The notes under the pieces are model-generated. The model did not search any database. It was not told the DNA's origin and saw nothing but the letters and a program-made list of their open reading frames with translations. Of a stretch of DNA of 64,000 nucleotides, positions 54,604 through 63,035 are shown in pieces. Location: contig NZ_JAFKMA010000004.1 in assembly GCF_017304635.1 (NCBI RefSeq), forward strand, positions 186,001-250,000. Reading direction: 5' to 3'. Made by a program: the position numbers and the translations under genes. The stretch's first letter is position 1. Every line of letters starts with the position of its first letter. Origin of the DNA: Sphingomonas sp. Lineage in GTDB: Bacteria > Pseudomonadota > Alphaproteobacteria > Sphingomonadales > Sphingomonadaceae.

Positions 54604-56917
54604 CCTGCCGGCACCCGAGCAGATCATGGAGGAGCTGGCCGACCGCGCCATCGCCCAGATCGACCGCCGCGCGCCCGTCGCGTTCGAGGGCGCGCTCGAC
54701 GAACTCGTCCGCTACCACCGCTTCCTGATCGGCCTGCACGCCACCGAGACTGAGGACGGGCGGCCGTTCAGCTACGCAGAGGTGAGCGGCGCGGCCTGGC
54801 ACGCCCCCCACATCGACTGGATCCGCCAATACCGCCGGCTGTTCGACCGCGCGGCCGAGCGCATCCCGGACGAGCAGCGCTTCCTCGACGCGCTCGCCTA
54901 CGTTCCCTATCGCCTGCTCGACGCCGAACCCGGCGTCCGGCTGTCCAAGACGGTCGTCGAGGGCATCCTGGATCTCCAGCCCATACTGATGCATGCGATC
55001 GAGGCCTGGGTGACCCGCCGGTCGATCATCGAGGGCGACGCCAACGCCGCTGGCGAGCGCGTCGGACTGAGCGGTTCGGACGCCCGCGCCCTCGCCAAGG
55101 TGATGCCGGGCATGATCGGCGCGTGGGAGGCGAACCTCAACACCGCGTCGCCGGTCTACGGATGGCAGGTCGAGGCCGACACGACCGCCGAAGAGACATG
55201 GGCGCGCTACGTCTCGGCGTGGCCCTTCCTGCGCCAGCACCTCGCCAACACCGCATATTGCCTGGCGGTCGCGGTGTGGAACGGGGACAAGACGGGCGCG
55301 CGCCTGTTCCGCGAGGCCCTTGTCCGCTGGCCGGGTTCGGCGCTGCTCGACGTGCAGCGCGACGGGCTCGACCGCTTCCCCTGGCTGCTGATGCCCGAAC
55401 TGCTCGAAGGCGCCTGGGCCGCGGCGGCCGGCCGATCGGCGAGGGTGGACCATCCGTTCCTGCCGCAACCTGCGCCCGGCGGCATCTTCGCCGAGATCGT
55501 CGACGGGGCGCGGCAGGATGTGCTGCTCGTCACCGCGTCGATGATGCTGGTCTGGTCGATCGGCGGCGGCGCCGTCGGCGATCTTGCCGCAGTCACGGCG
55601 CGCGAACTGGTCAGCGGCACGGGCTCGGACCCGACGGAGCCGAACGCGGGCGGCCTCGACTTCAAGACGGTCGTGGAGGGCCTGATCAGGCTCCAGCTCG
55701 TCGGCGAGCGCTATCAGGACGGGACCCACGGGCACTGGCTCGACAGGCTGGTCTCCAGCATGGACAGCATGCGCGAGGACGCCGTCGTCCCCGGTCGCGT
55801 CTACACGCCGACCACGATGCACGACCGCGAGCAGCTGGTCATGGGCGACATGGCCCTGATCGCCGCGCTCGCGCCCGGCGAGGGGTCCGCCGGCGTCGCC
55901 GACGACCTGGACGCGATCGCGGCGGACGAGGCGCTGCCACCGCTCGGCGACCGGTCGCTGCGCGACATCCTGATGGAGTTCGACCGCTACCGGCACATGC
56001 TCGCCACCCAGCCGCCGGGCCTGCCGCGCGCCATCCAGGCGCTGGCGCCGGACGCCGACGCCGTGACCGCCATCGCGAACCTCGTCCGCGTGATGGACGA
56101 CGCCACTGCGACGATCGCGTGCCGCCGCCGCGAACGGCTGCTGGCGAAGGAGATCGACGCGCCCGCGATGGAGGAGCTGCGGGCGGCCATCGAGGCCGAC
56201 ATGCTCGCCGAGCCCGCGGTGGTCCCGGTTTTCGACGAGGTCGGCGTATTCCTCGCCGACGAGGGGCGGGGCGACGAGCGGCGGACGCTGTTCAACGGGA
56301 TAGCGAAGGGCAAGCTGGTTCGGCCGGAAATGGAGCAGGCGAGCTCGAACTGGACCGAGTTCATCGCCAAGCACGCCCGCGAGGCGGCGGGTGGATACGC
56401 GTTCGCCGTGTTCGCACGGATGCCGAGGGAACCGGTCGACGCGGTCGGCGAACTTGACGATCCGGCTTTCTGGCGCGCGATGCCGGATCTCGTGCGCCGC
56501 GTCGGCGACCGGCCGGTCCTGATCGTGGCGCACCAGGACGCGATCGACCGACTCGGCCGGCTGCGGTTCGGGCGCGACGACCCCCTCGCCGGGTTCGCGG
56601 TCTCATACCAGCGGACGCCGCGTGAGCGCGGGCGCCACGTCGTTACGATCGAGGGTGTCGAGGTCTTCGCGGCTGACATCCCGCGAGGCACCGCCTGGCT
56701 GACCTCGGCGTGGCACCTGCGGCGGATCGGCTACGCACCCGTCGCCGGCGGCCGGGTCAGCCTCGCCTACGAACTCGACGACGGCGCCGAGGCCACCGTC
56801 GGCAGCCTCGTCGTCGGCTTCCGCCAGGTTCTCGAATGGGGCGACAGCCCGGTGCTCGAATTCCGCCTCGGCGCGATCGGGCGCGAAGGCGACGCGACCG
56901 CGGCGGATGGGGAATGA
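54593..56917 (+). CDS. Large unknown protein paired with the membrane protein
   Basis: A 774-residue, mostly helical, acidic protein without membrane segments or a motif I can name. Repeated short stretches such as LDELVRYHRFLIGLHATE, FLDALAYVPYRLLDAEPG and RLLAKEIDAPAMEELRAAIE suggest an alpha-solenoid-like fold, with a more beta-rich last 150 residues (GRHVVTIEGVEVFAADIPRG). Coupled translation with the upstream membrane protein suggests a complex. Location among mobile cargo makes a defence role possible, but nothing in the sequence demonstrates it. Confidence 0.65.
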   Translation: MRDDLPAPEQIMEELADRAIAQIDRRAPVAFEGALDELVRYHRFLIGLHATETEDGRPFSYAEVSGAAWHAPHIDWIRQYRRLFDRAAERIPDEQRFLDALAYVPYRLLDAEPGVRLSKTVVEGILDLQPILMHAIEAWVTRRSIIEGDANAAGERVGLSGSDARALAKVMPGMIGAWEANLNTASPVYGWQVEADTTAEETWARYVSAWPFLRQHLANTAYCLAVAVWNGDKTGARLFREALVRWPGSALLDVQRDGLDRFPWLLMPELLEGAWAAAAGRSARVDHPFLPQPAPGGIFAEIVDGARQDVLLVTASMMLVWSIGGGAVGDLAAVTARELVSGTGSDPTEPNAGGLDFKTVVEGLIRLQLVGERYQDGTHGHWLDRLVSSMDSMREDAVVPGRVYTPTTMHDREQLVMGDMALIAALAPGEGSAGVADDLDAIAADEALPPLGDRSLRDILMEFDRYRHMLATQPPGLPRAIQALAPDADAVTAIANLVRVMDDATATIACRRRERLLAKEIDAPAMEELRAAIEADMLAEPAVVPVFDEVGVFLADEGRGDERRTLFNGIAKGKLVRPEMEQASSNWTEFIAKHAREAAGGYAFAVFARMPREPVDAVGELDDPAFWRAMPDLVRRVGDRPVLIVAHQDAIDRLGRLRFGRDDPLAGFAVSYQRTPRERGRHVVTIEGVEVFAADIPRGTAWLTSAWHLRRIGYAPVAGGRVSLAYELDDGAEATVGSLVVGFRQVLEWGDSPVLEFRLGAIGREGDATAADGE

Positions 56918-56940
56918 CGTGACGGACGCGCGTCACGTCA
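56915..56940. terminator. 10-bp hairpin at the 774-aa gene stop
   Basis: TGACGTGACG and CGTCACGTCA form a perfect stem around GACGCG, starting at the stop codon. No U-run follows, so termination strength is uncertain. Confidence 0.4.
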
Positions 56941-57094
56941 CGCCCATCCGTGGCGCGCAAGACGCGCCATGTCCGCCCAACCGGTCGCGGACCGTTTCCA
57001 AGAGAAGTTGGATAGGACTGGTTGCCAACGGCAACAGGAGGAAAAAAGGCTTCTGAACGTCGATGGCCGGACATGACCATCGAAGGACAGTGAA

Positions 57095-57721
57095 ATGCTT
57101 CAGGACCGTATCGACAACGACGAACACTACCGCATCCTCATCGACCACCGGAACCCGCTGCGCATCGTGCTCGCCACGCAGGCGATGCTCGAGGCCAAAG
57201 GACCCGTCGAACCGCTCTGGGACCGCGAGGCCGGCGACGCGCGTTCGATGGCCGCGCTGCTCCGCTGGGTCGCGATCCGACGCGACCGCTGGCAGGAGTG
57301 GGGCCAGCTTGCCGAGCATCTCGGTCCCGCAGCCTTCTACCAGCACATGCGCGAGCGCATGGAGGCCGAGCCGCCGGCGGAATGCATCGGCACGATGGTG
57401 ACCCGCCTGGATGACGCGCACGAGATCGCGATCTCGGAATCCATGCACGGTCCGCAGGGGCTGTTCTACCAACCCCTATACGTCCATCGCTTCGCGTCTG
57501 CCGCCGCGCGCGACCGGTTCTATGACTGGATGTATTCCGACGACAACGTGAACGCCATCGACGCACTCGTACGACTCGGATACGCGGAAGGCGCGCTCGC
57601 GCTCGGCAAGGCGCTCGACCGCCTGGCCGAGGACAGGCCGGCCGGCAATCGCGCCGAGCGCCGCCGCCGCGCCAAGGCGGAGGCGAAAGCTGGACGCCGG
57701 CAAGCTGCGACCGTGGCATGA
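57095..57721 (+). CDS. Hypothetical protein with basic C-terminal tail
   Basis: A 208-residue soluble protein. The first 170 residues are helical (HYRILIDHRNPLRIVLATQA; LRWVAIRRDRWQEWGQLAEH) and the tail is strongly basic (RAERRRRAKAEAKAGRR), suggesting nucleic-acid contact. No family is recognised. The start ATG follows AAGGACAGTGAA. It stands alone between the 774-aa gene and the ars operon. Confidence 0.6.
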   Translation: MLQDRIDNDEHYRILIDHRNPLRIVLATQAMLEAKGPVEPLWDREAGDARSMAALLRWVAIRRDRWQEWGQLAEHLGPAAFYQHMRERMEAEPPAECIGTMVTRLDDAHEIAISESMHGPQGLFYQPLYVHRFASAAARDRFYDWMYSDDNVNAIDALVRLGYAEGALALGKALDRLAEDRPAGNRAERRRRAKAEAKAGRRQAATVA

Positions 57722-57726
57722 AGGCA

Positions 57727-57758
57727 GGCGGCGGGTCGCCATGGGGCGAACCGCCGCC
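57727..57758. terminator. Hairpin after the 208-aa gene
   Basis: GGCGGCGG pairs with CCGCCGCC, and inside it TCGCC pairs with GGCGA around ATGG, with one mismatch between the two stems. It begins three bases after the stop codon, which fits a terminator. Confidence 0.5.
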
Positions 57759-57959
57759 TCGAGCGGCGCGTGATCGTTGGCGACGACACCAGGGCCAACG
57801 ATGACTTAGCTGCAGGGCGCCGATCGTTCGCTCCCATCGCGAGCAGATCGCACCATAGCATTGGGAGCGTTCGTAGCCGATGGCGACTGCACGGTCGCGG
57901 CCCGGCATCCCGGCAAAATATACATCGACTTTTCCCGATAGGTGTTGACGAACCACATT

Positions 57960-57979
57960 CCATCGGACATTTCCGATGG
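57960..57979. promoter_or_regulatory. ArsR operator candidate
   Basis: CCATCGG-N6-CCGATGG is a perfect 7-bp dyad ending directly before the arsR ATG. A TTGACG box lies 10 bases upstream of it. Autoregulation by ArsR is the expected use. Confidence 0.6.
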
Positions 57980-58309
57980 ATGGACGCCGAAGCAGCCTTG
58001 GTCGCGCTAGCCGCGCTAGCCCACCCGACACGCCTCAGCACCTTCCAGATACTCGTCCGCCACGAGCCGGACGGGATGACGACGGGTCAGCTCGTCGACG
58101 CGACAGGACTAAGCCAGAGCACCTTCTCCACCCATCTCGCCGTGCTCGCCAAGGCCGGCCTCGTCCAATCCGAGAAGCGCGGACGCAACCTGGTCCAGCG
58201 CGCCGACATGGACACGCTCCGCGCCCTGATGGTCTTCCTCGCGAAGGACTGCTGCCAAGGCCGGGCCGAGTTGTGCGAACCGCTGCTCGCCGATCTCGCC
58301 TGCTGCTGA
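57980..58309 (+). CDS. arsR: ArsR-family arsenic-responsive repressor
   Basis: A 109-residue winged-helix repressor: LAALAHPTRLSTFQIL, then the recognition helix region GQLVDATGLSQSTFSTHLAVL. The ELCVCDL metal motif of plasmid R773 ArsR is absent. Instead C91, C92 and C99 (CCQGRAELC) and a terminal C108-C109 pair lie at the C-terminus, similar to the C-terminal As(III) site of Acidithiobacillus ArsR. The frame is open upstream, but the ATG at 57980 starts the family domain. It leads the ars operon. Confidence 0.9.
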   Translation: MDAEAALVALAALAHPTRLSTFQILVRHEPDGMTTGQLVDATGLSQSTFSTHLAVLAKAGLVQSEKRGRNLVQRADMDTLRALMVFLAKDCCQGRAELCEPLLADLACC

Positions 58310-58320
58310 AGGATCAAGTC

Positions 58321-58752
58321 GTGACCGACATCGTCATCTACCATAACCCCGACTGCGGCACGTCCCGCAACACGCTGGCGATGATCCGCAACGCGGGCAT
58401 CGAGCCGCATGTGATCGAGTATCTGAAGACGCCGCCGGCGCGCGCGCTGCTGATCCAGCTGATCGAACGCGCCGGCATGTCGGCACGCGCCCTGCTGCGT
58501 GAAAAGGGCACACCCTACGCCGATCTCGGGCTCGGCGACACCTCGCTGTCCGACGACGCGCTCATCGACGCGATGATGGCGCATCCCATCCTCATCAACC
58601 GGCCATTGGTGGTGACGCCGCTTGGCGTCCGCCTGTGCCGTCCATCCGAGGCCGTGCTGGACATCCTGCCCGAGAGGCAGCGCGGCACCTTCGCCAAGGA
58701 AGACGGCGAACTGGTCGTCGACGCCGCGGGCGACCGCGTCTCTCCCGCGTGA
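58321..58752 (+). CDS. arsC: Glutaredoxin-coupled arsenate reductase
   Basis: A 143-residue ArsC of the R773 type that reduces arsenate to arsenite with glutathione and glutaredoxin. IYHNPDCGTSRNT puts the catalytic cysteine at C12, followed by EYLKTPPARALL, the RxxLREKGTPY block and HPILINRPLVVTPLG with the substrate-binding Arg. The GTG at 58321 lies 11 bases after arsR. Its stop overlaps the aquaporin start. Confidence 0.93.
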   Translation: MTDIVIYHNPDCGTSRNTLAMIRNAGIEPHVIEYLKTPPARALLIQLIERAGMSARALLREKGTPYADLGLGDTSLSDDALIDAMMAHPILINRPLVVTPLGVRLCRPSEAVLDILPERQRGTFAKEDGELVVDAAGDRVSPA

Positions 58753-59417
58753 GGCGCCGCGCACTGCTCGCCGAGGCGCTGGGCAGCCTCCTGCTGTTCG
58801 CGACGGTCATCGGCTCGGGCGTCATGGCCGAGCGGCTCGCTGGCGGGAACGTCGCCATCGCGCTGCTCGGGAACACGCTCGCGACGGGCGCCATCCTGTT
58901 CGTGCTGATCACGATGTTCGGGCCGGTCTCCGGCGCCCACCTGAACCCGGCGGTCACGCTGGTGATGAGGCTGCGCGGCCACCTAACGACGCGCATGGCG
59001 TTGAGCTATGTCGCCGCGCAACTCGCGGGCGGCGTCGTGGGGGTCTGGCTGGCGCACGCCATGTTCGACGTGCCCATGCTCGAGCTGTCCACCAAGATGC
59101 GCGGCGGGGCCGGGCAGCTCATCGGCGAAGCGGTCGCGACCTTCGGCCTGCTCCTGACCATCCTCGGAACGACGCAGGCCCGGCCCGCCGCCGTGCCGGC
59201 GGGCGTCGCGCTCTACATCACCGCCGCCTATTGGTTCACGTCGTCGACCAGCTTCGCGAATCCCGCCATCACCGTGGCGCGCTCGATGAGCGACACGTTC
59301 GCGGGGATCGCGCCGGCCTGCGTGCCCGCCTTCGTCGCCGCCCAGATCGCCGGCGCGCTCGCCGCCCACCTGGTCGCCGACGCGTTCTTCGCGCACCATG
59401 CGCGGGAGGGCGAATGA
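58749..59417 (+). CDS. aqpS: AqpS-like aquaglyceroporin
   Basis: A 222-residue MIP-family channel with six hydrophobic segments and both half-helix motifs: [11 protein letters not shown] (first NPA) and [11 protein letters not shown] (second NPA with the selectivity Arg). In Sinorhizobium meliloti, aqpS replaces an arsenite pump: arsenite made by ArsC leaves the cell down its gradient through the channel. The GTG at 58749 gives a short basic N-terminus before the first helix. It overlaps arsC and the next gene. Confidence 0.9.
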   Translation: MRRRALLAEALGSLLLFATVIGSGVMAERLAGGNVAIALLGNTLATGAILFVLITMFGPVSGAHLNPAVTLVMRLRGHLTTRMALSYVAAQLAGGVVGVWLAHAMFDVPMLELSTKMRGGAGQLIGEAVATFGLLLTILGTTQARPAAVPAGVALYITAAYWFTSSTSFANPAITVARSMSDTFAGIAPACVPAFVAAQIAGALAAHLVADAFFAHHAREGE

Positions 59418-59851
59418 CGGTCGCCTTCTCGCCGATGCCCGATGCGCGCGACGACGTCCTGCGCCTGGCGCTGGACGCGGCGCGGCTCCCGACCGACGAC
59501 CTGAACGATCCCGGTCGTCGCTTCTTCAAGCTGTCCGACGCCGACGGGCCGATCGGTTTCGTCGGCATCGAGGGCGATGGTCCGGACCGGTTGCTGCGTT
59601 CGCTCGTCCTGCTGCCGAGCCGCAAGCGGCTCGGGTATGGATCCGTCCTCTTGGCGCACGCAGAGGCGGTGGCGCACCGGGACGGCGTCGAGCGCCTCCA
59701 CCTGCTGACGACGACCGTCGCCGACTTCTTCCGCGCGCGCGGCTACCGCGACGCCGACCGTGCCACCGCGCCCGTAGCGATACGGTCCACGGCGCAATTC
59801 TCATCGCTGTGCCCCGGAAGCGCGGCCTATCTCGTCAAGGGAATCGCATGA
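59414..59851 (+). CDS. arsN2: ArsN2-type GNAT acetyltransferase
   Basis: A 145-residue GNAT protein. The acetyl-CoA site is [20 protein letters not shown], where the usual Q/RxxGxG/A is RKRLGYG, and the strand [19 protein letters not shown] is GNAT-like. ArsN2 proteins in ars operons are related to ArsN1, which acetylates phosphinothricin-like organoarsenicals; their substrate is less certain. It overlaps aqpS by four bases and arsH by four. Confidence 0.85.
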   Translation: MTVAFSPMPDARDDVLRLALDAARLPTDDLNDPGRRFFKLSDADGPIGFVGIEGDGPDRLLRSLVLLPSRKRLGYGSVLLAHAEAVAHRDGVERLHLLTTTVADFFRARGYRDADRATAPVAIRSTAQFSSLCPGSAAYLVKGIA

Positions 59852-60603
59852 CCCGCCTCCGCCAGCTGGTCGACGCGGACGTCATGCCCGCGCTCGACCA
59901 GGCGTTCGTCATCTCCCGCCCGGCCGCGGGGCTCGGTGACGACCAGCCGCCACCGCGCATCCTCCTTCTCTACGGATCGCTCCGTCAGCGTTCGTTCTCT
60001 CGGCTGGCGGTGGAGGAAGCCGCGCGGCTGCTCCGGCTGTTCGGCGCAGAAACGCGTATCTTCGACCCGTCGGACCTTCCGCTTCCCGATCAGGTACAGG
60101 ACGACGACCATCCCGCCATCCACGAACTGCGCGAGCACGCGTTCTGGTCCGAGGGGATGGTGTGGTGCAGTCCCGAGCGCCACGGCCAGATCACCGGCAT
60201 CATGAAGGCGCAGATCGACCACCTGCCGCTCGAGATGAAGGGCATGCGCCCGACGCAGGGGCGCACGCTCGCCGTGATGCAGGTGTCGGGCGGATCGCAG
60301 TCGTTCAACGCCGTCAACACGCTGCGGCTGCTCGGCCGCTGGATGCGGATGGTCACGATCCCCAACCAGTCGTCGGTCGCGATGGCCTACAAGGAATTCG
60401 ACGAGGCTGGCCGGATGCGCCCGTCGAGCTACTACGACCGCATCGTCGACGTGATGGAGGAACTCGTCCGCTTTACGGTTCTAGTGCGGCCCCATGCCGA
60501 CCAGCTGGTCGACCGGTATTCGGAACGGAAGGGCGCCGGTCTGCGGGCGATCGCCGAGGACCATTCCGCCATCGCCATCGGTGCAGGCGCGACGGGCGAC
60601 TGA
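59848..60603 (+). CDS. arsH: ArsH, NADPH-dependent FMN reductase
   Basis: A 251-residue flavodoxin-like protein. The FMN loop is [14 protein letters not shown] at about 40-53, followed by [20 protein letters not shown] and [18 protein letters not shown]. ArsH oxidises trivalent methylarsenicals and reduces azo or metal substrates. It ends the five-gene operon. Confidence 0.95.
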   Translation: MTRLRQLVDADVMPALDQAFVISRPAAGLGDDQPPPRILLLYGSLRQRSFSRLAVEEAARLLRLFGAETRIFDPSDLPLPDQVQDDDHPAIHELREHAFWSEGMVWCSPERHGQITGIMKAQIDHLPLEMKGMRPTQGRTLAVMQVSGGSQSFNAVNTLRLLGRWMRMVTIPNQSSVAMAYKEFDEAGRMRPSSYYDRIVDVMEELVRFTVLVRPHADQLVDRYSERKGAGLRAIAEDHSAIAIGAGATGD

Positions 60604-60906
60604 ATCCATCAGGCCTGAACGCGGCGGGTCGCCGATGACCACGGGCCGGATCGCGACCGGCGCCGTCCAGGGAATCGCCCGTGGCCCCAGGCGGGCCGAC
60701 GACGCGGGTGCCAGTCGAATGCACGACGCGCCTACCCCGGCAGGCCGCCGAGCCGCGTCCTAGCCCGCACCGCAGCCGCCGGCCGAAAGCGCCGCCGCCG
60801 CGTGCACCTGCACATACCGATACCGGATAATATCCCCCTTTCTGGGAATGGCGGGGCCAGAGAGGGCGTGTCTCTTCCCCAGCCGACAAGCCTGAAAGGA
60901 CCAGTC
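60604..60906. other. Gap after the ars operon
   Basis: About 300 bases without a convincing gene. A 42-codon frame beginning at the ATG at 60634 (MTTGRIATGAVQG) is possible but has no supporting feature. Near 60826, GGATAATATCC resembles a -10 element for the next gene, whose ribosome site is GAAAGGA at about 60893. Confidence 0.4.
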
Positions 60907-61572
60907 ATGAATCAGGTTCCAACGACCCGGCCGCCCACCCCGTCCGACCATTATCCGGCGCGGGACGCGGTAAGCCCGATCGATCCGTCCGACCGTCTGG
61001 CCGCGATCTCCCGCAGGTCGATGCTGGTCGGCCTGGCGTCCGTGCCCGCCGCCGTGGCGGTGGCGGCGCCCGCCGCCGGTAACCCGGCGGCCCAAAAGAC
61101 CACCGATAGCGACGCGGTCCCCACGCTGACGCGGAACCGCGAACAGCGAGCGCTGAGCCGGTTTCGCTACCGTAACGCAGAGGGCTTCTTCCTGGGTCTG
61201 GACCCGGCCGTCGGCATGCGTCCGAATGACCGCCTCTACCGCGCCAGGATCGTCTTCCAGCTCGCCATCAGCTCGCACCTGCTCGACGTCGGCTTCGACG
61301 ACGACTGGTGCCGCAGGAACGTCGGGCTCGACGTCGGCAAGGCGCTGCGCCTGGCGAACGCCACGGGCCTGGCGGCGACGGATGGCGACATAGGCAGGCT
61401 GGCGACCGCGCTGTCGCCATACTCGAAATGGCGCGACCCGGCCCCGGCCGATCCGAACGCCGGCGAGGTCGCGATGGCGGCGATCGCGCATGCGACGACC
61501 CGACGCCTGCTCGACCACGTCAGGCAGGCGACCGGGCATCCCCGTCGCGCCCATCGCGGACGCCGCCAGTGA
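60907..61572 (+). CDS. Unknown protein with an RR-containing hydrophobic leader
   Basis: A 221-residue protein. Residues 30-60 read ISRRSMLVGLASVPAAVAVA, a twin-arginine-like leader ahead of a mature part beginning near AAPAAGNPAAQ. The mature part is mixed and charged (SRFRYRNAEGFFLGLDPAVG; DDDWCRRNVGLDVGKALRLA). It may be exported by Tat or membrane-anchored, though the leader starts unusually far in. Its TGA overlaps the GTG of the following sigma-like gene, so the two are co-translated. Confidence 0.6.
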   Translation: MNQVPTTRPPTPSDHYPARDAVSPIDPSDRLAAISRRSMLVGLASVPAAVAVAAPAAGNPAAQKTTDSDAVPTLTRNREQRALSRFRYRNAEGFFLGLDPAVGMRPNDRLYRARIVFQLAISSHLLDVGFDDDWCRRNVGLDVGKALRLANATGLAATDGDIGRLATALSPYSKWRDPAPADPNAGEVAMAAIAHATTRRLLDHVRQATGHPRRAHRGRRQ

Positions 61573-61975
61573 CCGCCGGCGATCCGACGGCCTCGCCGAC
61601 ACCGGCCGACGATCCGGTCCGCTTCCAGCGTGCGGCGGACAGCTTGCCGAAGCTGACCCGCGCGGTCCTTCTGCTGAGCGCCATCGACGACATGCCCTAC
61701 GACGACATCGCGCTGCGATGCGGGATTTCGGAAGACGAGGTCAGGGTCCGCCTGGCCGACGCCTTGATCGGGCTCGGCCGCGCGATGCGGGGTCCGCTCC
61801 CATGGACGGGCCAGATGAGGCTGGCCCTCCAGCCGTGGCGATCGATGTGGGCGCGCGCGCGCGGGAATCGGACCGCCGCTTGGCGCGATGGCTGCCGTTG
61901 TCGCCGGACGCGTTGCGGCGATCGCCGATCGACCACGTCGCGCACCTCTACGAACGGATCCGCAGAACAGGGTGA
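61569..61975 (+). CDS. Sigma-70 region-4-like protein with an apparent frameshift
   Basis: From the GTG at 61569, residues 18-75 form a sigma region 4 helix-turn-helix: LPKLTRAVLLLSAIDDMPYD, then DIALRCGISEDEVRVRLADA. No region 2 is present. After about base 61800 the frame turns into an Arg/Thr-rich composition, while the +2-shifted frame becomes convincing (VAIDVGARARESDRRLARWL, then LSPDALRRSPIDHVAHLYER) and stops at 61975. Either a frameshift lies between about 61,800 and 61,830, or a small separate gene starts at the ATG at 61802. The original frame stays open into the next gene by chance of composition. Confidence 0.5.
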
Positions 61976-62009
61976 GCGCGATGCTTGCGGTCAACCGCGA
62001 CCTGCGCTA

Positions 62010-62024
62010 GAACATAACAGGAAC
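62010..62024. promoter_or_regulatory. LexA (SOS) box, alphaproteobacterial type
   Basis: GAACATAACAGGAAC is an exact GAAC-N7-GAAC, the direct-repeat LexA site of alphaproteobacteria. It lies 183 bases before the start of the 254-aa gene, within the 232-base gap after the sigma-like gene. Confidence 0.6.
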
Positions 62025-62207
62025 GTATTGATGGGAACGCGTCGAGATGAATCGGTGACCGGTCGAACGGGGCAACCGCGGATCCCGCCGGAATGTTCAT
62101 CCACAACGTGGTCCACAGCTCCTTCCACCGCTAATTCGCGGAAGGGCATCACCGTCGTTGAGCCGCGCGTGCCGGGATGCGACAGGGACCATCATGAGGA
62201 CTGGACG

Positions 62208-62972
62208 ATGACCCTGACGATGGAGGCCGCACCGACCGCGGCGGTCCGGCCCCGAACCGATATTCCCCCTCGGGAGGAATACGTCTGCTGGTCGCGCATG
62301 CAGGCCGAGGCCGGCCAGGGGCTAGACGCGATCGTCGAACGCAAGGAGCGCGAGCGTCAGGCCGGCGGCGGCTCGTTCCTCTGGGGCGTGGGCAACGCGC
62401 CCGCCCAGGTGACGAACGTGCTGGCGCGGGCCGGCATACCTGTCCGCGCGGTGTTCTCGGTGATGAAGACGCGGCCGAAGGCCGTCGACGTCTCGCCGTC
62501 GCGCACCGTCATCTGGCGCCGCTACGTCGACGCTCAGGGTGTCGAGCGGCCGTTACCGCCGCATGCGCTGGTCACCAGCCGCGGCGACAGCGCGGGCGGA
62601 GCCAAGCGCGTCCATCACGCCCTGATGTGCAGGTCGGACACGCCCCTCGCCATCAGACGCGGCGACGCGTTCGATCCGGCGGCATTCAGGAACGCCGGCG
62701 GGTCGGGCGCGCCCGTCGGCTTCTCGCAGGTGACCGCCCTGCTGCGGCGCGTGCAGTTCGACCACGACCGCTCGGATTACGAGGCCAATCTGACGGCCTG
62801 GCTGGCGGACAGCTACTGGGTCCGCCTCACCGATCCGGACGAACTCGACGCCGACCGGCTCGCCATCCTCGCCGACATACCGCGCCAGCCGCTCGACAGC
62901 TGGTGCGACCTGGTCGCCCGGATACGCGGTGCACCTGCCGCCGTCGCCGTCGCGCCCGGCAGGCTGGTCTGA
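62208..62972 (+). CDS. Unknown 254-residue protein
   Basis: Begins MTLTMEAAPTAAV and continues as a mixed alpha/beta protein (EEYVCWSRMQAEAGQGLDAI; SRTVIWRRYVDAQGVERPLP; DHDRSDYEANLTAWLADSYW). No family is recognised. It is downstream of the LexA box and 63 bases before the ImmA/IrrE peptidase gene, so the two may be a functional pair. The frame is open upstream across the previous gene, but the ATG at 62208 restores genome-typical codon use. Confidence 0.6.
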   Translation: MTLTMEAAPTAAVRPRTDIPPREEYVCWSRMQAEAGQGLDAIVERKERERQAGGGSFLWGVGNAPAQVTNVLARAGIPVRAVFSVMKTRPKAVDVSPSRTVIWRRYVDAQGVERPLPPHALVTSRGDSAGGAKRVHHALMCRSDTPLAIRRGDAFDPAAFRNAGGSGAPVGFSQVTALLRRVQFDHDRSDYEANLTAWLADSYWVRLTDPDELDADRLAILADIPRQPLDSWCDLVARIRGAPAAVAVAPGRLV

Positions 62973-63035
62973 CGACCGTCCTTCGCGACGGACTCGCGTT
63001 GTGCTAGCCGGGGAGCTGGCGCTCCAGGGGGAACG

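Noticed and set aside
61308-62972. One 554-codon gene joining the sigma-like and 254-aa proteins
   Set aside because: The middle section has non-coding composition, another frame is convincing at 61,830-61,975, and two separate starts fit better.
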